Assembly (NCBI GenBank): GCA_903877645.1
Contig: CAIRES010000042.1
Location: forward strand, 1-64,000
From: an uncultured Bacteroidota bacterium
Lineage (GTDB): Bacteria; Bacteroidota; Bacteroidia; Chitinophagales; Chitinophagaceae
DNA: 64,000 nt
Reading direction: 5' to 3'
Each line of letters begins with the position of its first letter. Position 1 is the stretch's first letter. Positions 60,292-64,000 of the stretch are shown here, piece by piece. The translations under genes and the position numbers were made by a program. The notes beneath the pieces were generated by a model. The model was not told the DNA's origin. It saw nothing but the letters and a program-made list of their open reading frames with translations, and ran no database searches.

Positions 60292-61284
60292 TTATGCTGC
60301 AAACTTTTTCTCAAACAGTTCTTTATATCTTATTGCGTCATTAGCCTTCAGATCTTTCAGCTTTTTGCCTGTGGGGTCGTTTGTTTCGTAATCATCCCAC
60401 TGCCATTGCGCTTCGGTCTTATCCTGCTGCCTGCTTTTTAGTTGCTCAGTTATAGACCTGTATGCGGGCATCACTGCCAGTAGTTCTTTTAAGCCATCGG
60501 GGTTTAGGGCATAGTCGTGGGCCAGTTTTTCTTTCAGTACTACTGTTATCTTTTTATCTTCCAGTGCGCGGTCCAGTGTGGCTGCGATCTCGTATTGGCC
60601 ATGTGCCGCTTTAAGGTCAGTGATCTGTTGCTCCAGTGTTTGCCGGTCATTACTTAGTGTAGCATTTTCCAGTTCCAGTGCATTTGTCTTTGCTGCCATG
60701 CTTTGTACTGTAGCCAATATTGTATTGTTGTCTGTTTCATCTGCCAGTTGCAATAGATGGCGCAGCTCATGGGCTATATTTTGTTGCAGTGCCTTTATTA
60801 CGGGTGGCATTATGCCCAGGTCCACGAGGTTCAGCTCATTTTCCTGTGCGTCATACAGCCTTGTAAGTGCATTGCAGTTGCCAGGTATATCCACCAGGCT
60901 ACATTCTTTGTTGTACCACTTGGTGATGGTGGGGCCGGTTTGGCCGGGCAGCATCAGCTCGGGGTCTGTGCTGTATTCCAGTACTACTATATGCCCTACC
61001 GATGCCGCATTCAAAAAGCCATTTTCGGCCTCATCGCATAGCTGCACACCTCTTGCATTAGATAGGTTGATCACCGGCACGCCCACCACCTGGTCGTCTT
61101 GTATTTGCAGGTCTTCCCATTTCAGCGCTATGCCATCTTCCCTGCGGTGCATATAATAGCCTATGGGGTTTTTCTTAAAGGCCGGTAGCTGGTAGCCCGA
61201 TGTGAGCAATCTGAACCCGTACTCATTTACTGTACTGTCCGATAGCACATATTGCCTGTCAATTTTCTTAAATTTGTCTGTCAT
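60292..61284 (-). CDS. Prohead protease with C-terminal scaffold (Mu gpI-like)
   Basis: 330 residues from ATG 61284 (MTDKFKKIDRQYVLSDSTVNEYG). N-terminal protease fold: FLNAASVGHIVVLEY and ECSLVDIPGNCNALTRL, matching the 'xxSLVDIPANPxA' string of HK97-type prohead proteases. The C-terminal 150 residues are coiled-coil (NALELENATLSNDRQTLEQQITDLKA) and probably scaffold the head, as in Mu gpI. I reject the start at 61314 because the -7-like box at 61312-61319 lies over it. First gene of block B. Confidence 0.78.
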   Translation of the reverse strand: MTDKFKKIDRQYVLSDSTVNEYGFRLLTSGYQLPAFKKNPIGYYMHRREDGIALKWEDLQIQDDQVVGVPVINLSNARGVQLCDEAENGFLNAASVGHIVVLEYSTDPELMLPGQTGPTITKWYNKECSLVDIPGNCNALTRLYDAQENELNLVDLGIMPPVIKALQQNIAHELRHLLQLADETDNNTILATVQSMAAKTNALELENATLSNDRQTLEQQITDLKAAHGQYEIAATLDRALEDKKITVVLKEKLAHDYALNPDGLKELLAVMPAYRSITEQLKSRQQDKTEAQWQWDDYETNDPTGKKLKDLKANDAIRYKELFEKKFAA

Positions 61285-61311
61285 GATAGGGATTATCGTT
61301 GTTTGATGGCA

Positions 61312-61402
61312 CAAAGATGAAACGGATTTTGGAGCCGGTCAAATCGTGTTTCTATGACAGCGCGCTTTCCGCGCTGCCATAGTCACCGGCTGTGCTGTCA
61401 TA
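61312..61402 (-). promoter_or_regulatory. Promoter B: -7-like box plus three TATGACAG half-sites 21 bp apart
   Basis: Half-sites at 61353-61360 (TATGACAG), 61374-61381 (CTGCCATA, one mismatch, inverted) and 61395-61402 (CTGTCATA, inverted). The first two form a 12-bp stem palindrome with loop CTTTC. On the minus strand CATCTTTG (61312-61319) lies exactly 33 bp from the nearest site. The flanks are also alike: GCACAAAG at the box and GGATTTTGGA/GCATTTTTGGA beside it. Upstream of the protease gene. Confidence 0.8.
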
Positions 61403-61595
61403 GATCTTTTTTTGAAGGTAACTACCTGATAAACTGTTTTGTATACGTTAGTAGTAGCCTCATTTTTTTCAAAGTGGTCCACGAGTTCATTTTGGAGGGT
61501 TTTAAAAAACATATTAGCGCCGATTATATTGCATGATCGCGGCCTCGCATTATATTCGCAGACTATACGTTCTTTCCCTCAAAATCAAATATTAT

Positions 61596-61687
61596 CAAAA
61601 AAATCGCCTAACTGACCTAATTAATGTAAATTGCGTCATATTGCTGACCTAATTAACATTAATTGAGCCAGTTAACTGACCTAATTA
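61596..61687. repeat. Three 32-bp-period dyad repeats upstream of the ATPase gene
   Basis: CTGACCTAATTA ends each unit, at 61612-61623, 61644-61655 and 61676-61687, spaced exactly 32 bp. The third unit is a full imperfect dyad (61660-61687) ending 7 bp before the ATG; the left halves of units 1 and 2 are degenerate. It looks like an operator array or a mobile-element end. 61403-61595 shows nothing I can call. Confidence 0.75.
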
Positions 61688-61694
61688 TCATTTT

Positions 61695-62828
61695 ATGGAT
61701 ATTCCTCGCCTGCTACAGCAGAAGATCGAAAAACAGATCGGGAAGCAAAAAGTGATCATGCTCTACGGCACCCGCCGTGTGGGCAAAACCACTATTATAG
61801 ATCACATCGCCACAAAGTATGGCACTGATGTACTATTGCTGCAAGGTGAGGATATGCAGGTAGCAGGTATGCTCGCCCAGAGAACTATTGCCAACTACAA
61901 ACAGCTTACCCGTGGCAAGAAGATCATCATTATAGACGAAGCCCAGGCGGTGCCGGATATTGGCCTTGTATTGAAGCTGATGATAGATAATATAAAGGGT
62001 ATCACCGTATTGGCATCAGGCAGCAGCAGCTTTGACCTGGTTCATAAAACCGGTGAGCCATTGGTAGGCCGTAATATTTTACATTACCTATATCCCATTG
62101 CTCAGTCCGAATTATCCCAAAATGAAGACTACCAAACTACTGTACGGAATTTAGAACAGCGACTCATCTACGGCAGCTACCCCGAATTGTGGCAGCTCGA
62201 AAACACACAAGAGCAGAGAGACTACCTGAAGCAATTGGTCAATAGCTATTTGCTTAAAGACCTGCTGATGCTCGAAAACGTGAAGGGTGCTGATGTCATG
62301 TTCAAGCTATTGCAGATGCTGGCGTGGCAGGTGGGCAGCCAGGTAAGCACCGTGGAGCTGGGCAAAAGCCTGCAGCTCAATAAGCTCACCGTAGAGCGCT
62401 ATCTCGATCTGCTCACGAAGGTGTTTATCATTTATCCCCTTTCGGGCTACAGTAGCAACCTGAGAAAAGAAGTGACCAAGAGCAAAAAGTGGTATTTCTA
62501 TGATAATGGCATTCGCAATGCGCTGATCAACAACTTTAGTCCACTGCTGGCCCGCAATGATATAGGACAGCTTTGGGAACAATACCTGCTGGCAGAGCGT
62601 ATGAAATACAATAGTTACCGGGGCTATAATCCACAGTATTTCTTCTGGCGCACTTACGATGGCCAGGAAATAGACCTGCTGGAACTCAACGATATGCAAT
62701 TGCAGGCAATAGAGTGCAAATGGCAGGACAACAGATCAAAAAAACCCGCTGCTTTTGCCAAGGCATACCCCGAAGCCGAATTTACGATTGTCAACAAAGA
62801 CAATTACCTGCCTTGGATAGCCGACTAA
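61695..62828 (+). CDS. AAA ATPase with DUF4143 domain
   Basis: 377 residues. Walker A YGTRRVGKTTI (24-34), Walker B KIIIIDEAQAV, sensor-1 'LASGSSSFDL', then a helical middle (LKQLVNSYLLKDLLMLENVKG) and the DUF4143 nuclease-like C-terminus (LWEQYLLAERMKYN, 'FFWRTYDGQEIDLLEL', 'IECKWQDN'). Such proteins (AAA_14/DUF4143) are common in bacteria but unproven in function; the PDDEXK-like 'EIDLLEL..IECKW' suggests a nuclease. Flanked on both sides by the same 32-bp-period dyad repeats. Confidence 0.85.
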   Translation: MDIPRLLQQKIEKQIGKQKVIMLYGTRRVGKTTIIDHIATKYGTDVLLLQGEDMQVAGMLAQRTIANYKQLTRGKKIIIIDEAQAVPDIGLVLKLMIDNIKGITVLASGSSSFDLVHKTGEPLVGRNILHYLYPIAQSELSQNEDYQTTVRNLEQRLIYGSYPELWQLENTQEQRDYLKQLVNSYLLKDLLMLENVKGADVMFKLLQMLAWQVGSQVSTVELGKSLQLNKLTVERYLDLLTKVFIIYPLSGYSSNLRKEVTKSKKWYFYDNGIRNALINNFSPLLARNDIGQLWEQYLLAERMKYNSYRGYNPQYFFWRTYDGQEIDLLELNDMQLQAIECKWQDNRSKKPAAFAKAYPEAEFTIVNKDNYLPWIAD

Positions 62829-62849
62829 TACCAAAACCTGCATTTTTGA

Positions 62850-62909
62850 TAATTGAGCCAGCCAACTGGCCCAATTAGTATTAATTAAGTCAGTTGACTG
62901 ACCTAATTA
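62850..62909. repeat. Two 32-bp-period dyad repeats downstream of the ATPase gene
   Basis: Two 28-bp imperfect dyads (62850-62877 and 62882-62909), 4 bp apart, thus 32-bp period as in the upstream array. The first dyad is nearly symmetric (GAGCCAGCCAACTGGCCC core), the second has AAGTCAGTTGACTGACCT. The same AATTA ends occur as upstream. Confidence 0.75.
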
Positions 62910-62954
62910 ATACTTTTTGAAAACTTCCTTCACTTTATCAATCAACTAATCCCG

Positions 62955-62962
62955 TACCTTTG
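62955..62962 (+). promoter_or_regulatory. -7 box (TACCTTTG) for clpX
   Basis: TACCTTTG matches TAnnTTTG and lies 27 bp before the clpX ATG at 62990. Confidence 0.55.
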
Positions 62963-62989
62963 CACCTCAAAATTATTAGGGAATAAGTA

Positions 62990-64000
62990 ATGGCAAAACA
63001 ATCCGAAAAAAGATGTTCTTTTTGCGACCGCGCCGAAACAGAAGTTAATATCCTGTTCACCGGTATTAAAGGCAATATCTGCGATCAGTGTATAGAGAAC
63101 GCCCACAACCTGCTGGCCGAAACCACCGGCGAAAAGAACCCGAAAACTGAATCGAAACTCGATTTTCAAAAAAACCATAATTATAAGCCAAGGGACATTA
63201 AAGCATTCATCGACCAATACGTGATCGGGCAGAATGATGCTAAAAAAGTAATGTCTGTGGCTATATACAATCACTACAAACGCCTCACTATGCCACCGCA
63301 GGATGATGTGGAAATTGAAAAATCCAATATCATCATGGTCGGCGAAACAGGAACAGGGAAAACCCTGCTTGCCAAAACAGTAGCCCGCCTGCTACAGGTG
63401 CCCTTTGCTATCGTAGATGCTACTGTATTCACAGAGGCCGGCTATGTAGGCGAAGATGTGGAAAGCATTTTATCCCGCCTGCTACAGGCCAGCAATTTTG
63501 ATGTGGCCGCTGCAGAGCGTGGTATCGTATACATTGACGAGATTGATAAGATAGGCCGCAAAAGCGATAACCCCTCTATCACTCGTGATGTGAGTGGCGA
63601 AGGCGTTCAGCAGGCTATGCTCAAATTATTAGAAGGCTCAGAAGTGCTGGTGCCACCACAAGGCGGCAGAAAACACCCTGAGCAAAAGATGATCAGGGTG
63701 AATACTCAGAACATCCTATTCATTTGCGGTGGCGCTTTTGAGGGTATAGACAAAATGATCGCCCGCCGCATACAGACTTCTTCTATCGGGTACAATGCAA
63801 TCAAAGCCACACAGGATATAGACCGCGCCAATCTCTTGCAGCATGTAAATGCGCAGGACCTACGCACATTCGGATTGATACCTGAATTGCTGGGCAGGTT
63901 GCCGGTAGTTACTTATCTCAATCCGCTCGATGAGGCCTCCCTCAAAAGAATACTTACCGAGCCTAAGAACGCACTCGTAAAACAATACACAAGGCTGTTC
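62990..64000 (+). CDS. clpX: ClpX, ATP-dependent protease unfoldase (partial, 3' end missing)
   Basis: 337 codons to the window edge. Zinc-binding domain [28 protein letters not shown] (four Cys), Walker [14 protein letters not shown], pore-1 loop [11 protein letters not shown], Walker [13 protein letters not shown], sensor '[15 protein letters not shown]'. The normal protein is about 410 residues, so roughly 70 C-terminal residues lie beyond the window. No clpP precedes it here. Confidence 0.96.
   Translation, partial: MAKQSEKRCSFCDRAETEVNILFTGIKGNICDQCIENAHNLLAETTGEKNPKTESKLDFQKNHNYKPRDIKAFIDQYVIGQNDAKKVMSVAIYNHYKRLTMPPQDDVEIEKSNIIMVGETGTGKTLLAKTVARLLQVPFAIVDATVFTEAGYVGEDVESILSRLLQASNFDVAAAERGIVYIDEIDKIGRKSDNPSITRDVSGEGVQQAMLKLLEGSEVLVPPQGGRKHPEQKMIRVNTQNILFICGGAFEGIDKMIARRIQTSSIGYNAIKATQDIDRANLLQHVNAQDLRTFGLIPELLGRLPVVTYLNPLDEASLKRILTEPKNALVKQYTRLF

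Noticed and set aside
61354-61536. 60-residue plus-strand ORF over the promoter B array
   Set aside because: It overlaps the half-sites and lacks any coding features.
61596-62909. CRISPR array
   Set aside because: The repeats are only 4 bp apart with no unique spacers, and lie on both sides of a gene; no cas gene is present.

Overview
The window is chromosomal DNA of a member of the Bacteroidota, most probably the Chitinophagaceae or a close relative. The evidence is: many genes preceded by the Bacteroidota -7 promoter element TAnnTTTG; two secreted proteins with type IX secretion (T9SS) C-terminal sorting domains; a flexirubin-type tyrosine ammonia-lyase; a carB without its regulatory domain; and a stand-alone homocysteine-methyltransferase module of methionine synthase. 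No species can be named from the sequence alone.

Layout. 1-2105 is a decayed island beside a tRNA-Leu(UAG): the tail of an IS3-type transposase, broken BREX-like (BrxC) coding sequence and the C-terminal end of a serine recombinase. 2283-15673 is mostly core: lipoprotein, mgtE, methionine-synthase module, response regulator, ruvC, a flippase-like membrane protein, a DUF3108 protein, a tyrosine ammonia-lyase/FabG pair, an O-antigen-type flippase, gmd-fcl (GDP-L-fucose) and ruvB. 15754-18127 is an AT-rich three-gene retron: phosphoribosyltransferase-like effector, small winged-helix-like protein, structured msr-msd candidate RNA, reverse transcriptase. 18279-28852 holds an Omp28-like T9SS protein, a tandem active/inactive rhomboid pair, a methyltransferase, cysS, a DUF1016 nuclease, an MsbA-type ABC exporter, galE and a small unknown gene.

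28875-35977 and 47488-61284 are two blocks, both on the minus strand, that together encode one nearly complete Mu-like contractile-tailed particle. Block A has terminase small and large subunits, portal, gp36-like and tail-completion proteins. Block B has prohead protease/scaffold, major capsid, sheath, tube, tape measure, hub, spike, baseplate and fibre. No function is obviously duplicated between them. They are separated by about 11 kb of host genes (acetyltransferase, M16-like protein, thioesterase, T9SS protein, carB, mreBCD). No integrase, transposase, repressor or replication gene is visible. The first gene of each block has the same promoter architecture: three TATGACAG half-sites exactly 21 bp apart, the nearest exactly 33 bp from a CAYCTTTG -7-like box. 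The site orientation is mirrored between the two loci. This points to one regulator controlling both blocks, as in a split prophage or a domesticated, gene-transfer-agent-like particle.

The right end has a DUF4143 ATPase gene flanked by 32-bp-period dyad repeats, and then clpX, which runs off the window.

The strongest candidates for new biology are the mirrored 21-bp half-site arrays with the split particle genes, the retron and its RNA, and the repeat-flanked ATPase.
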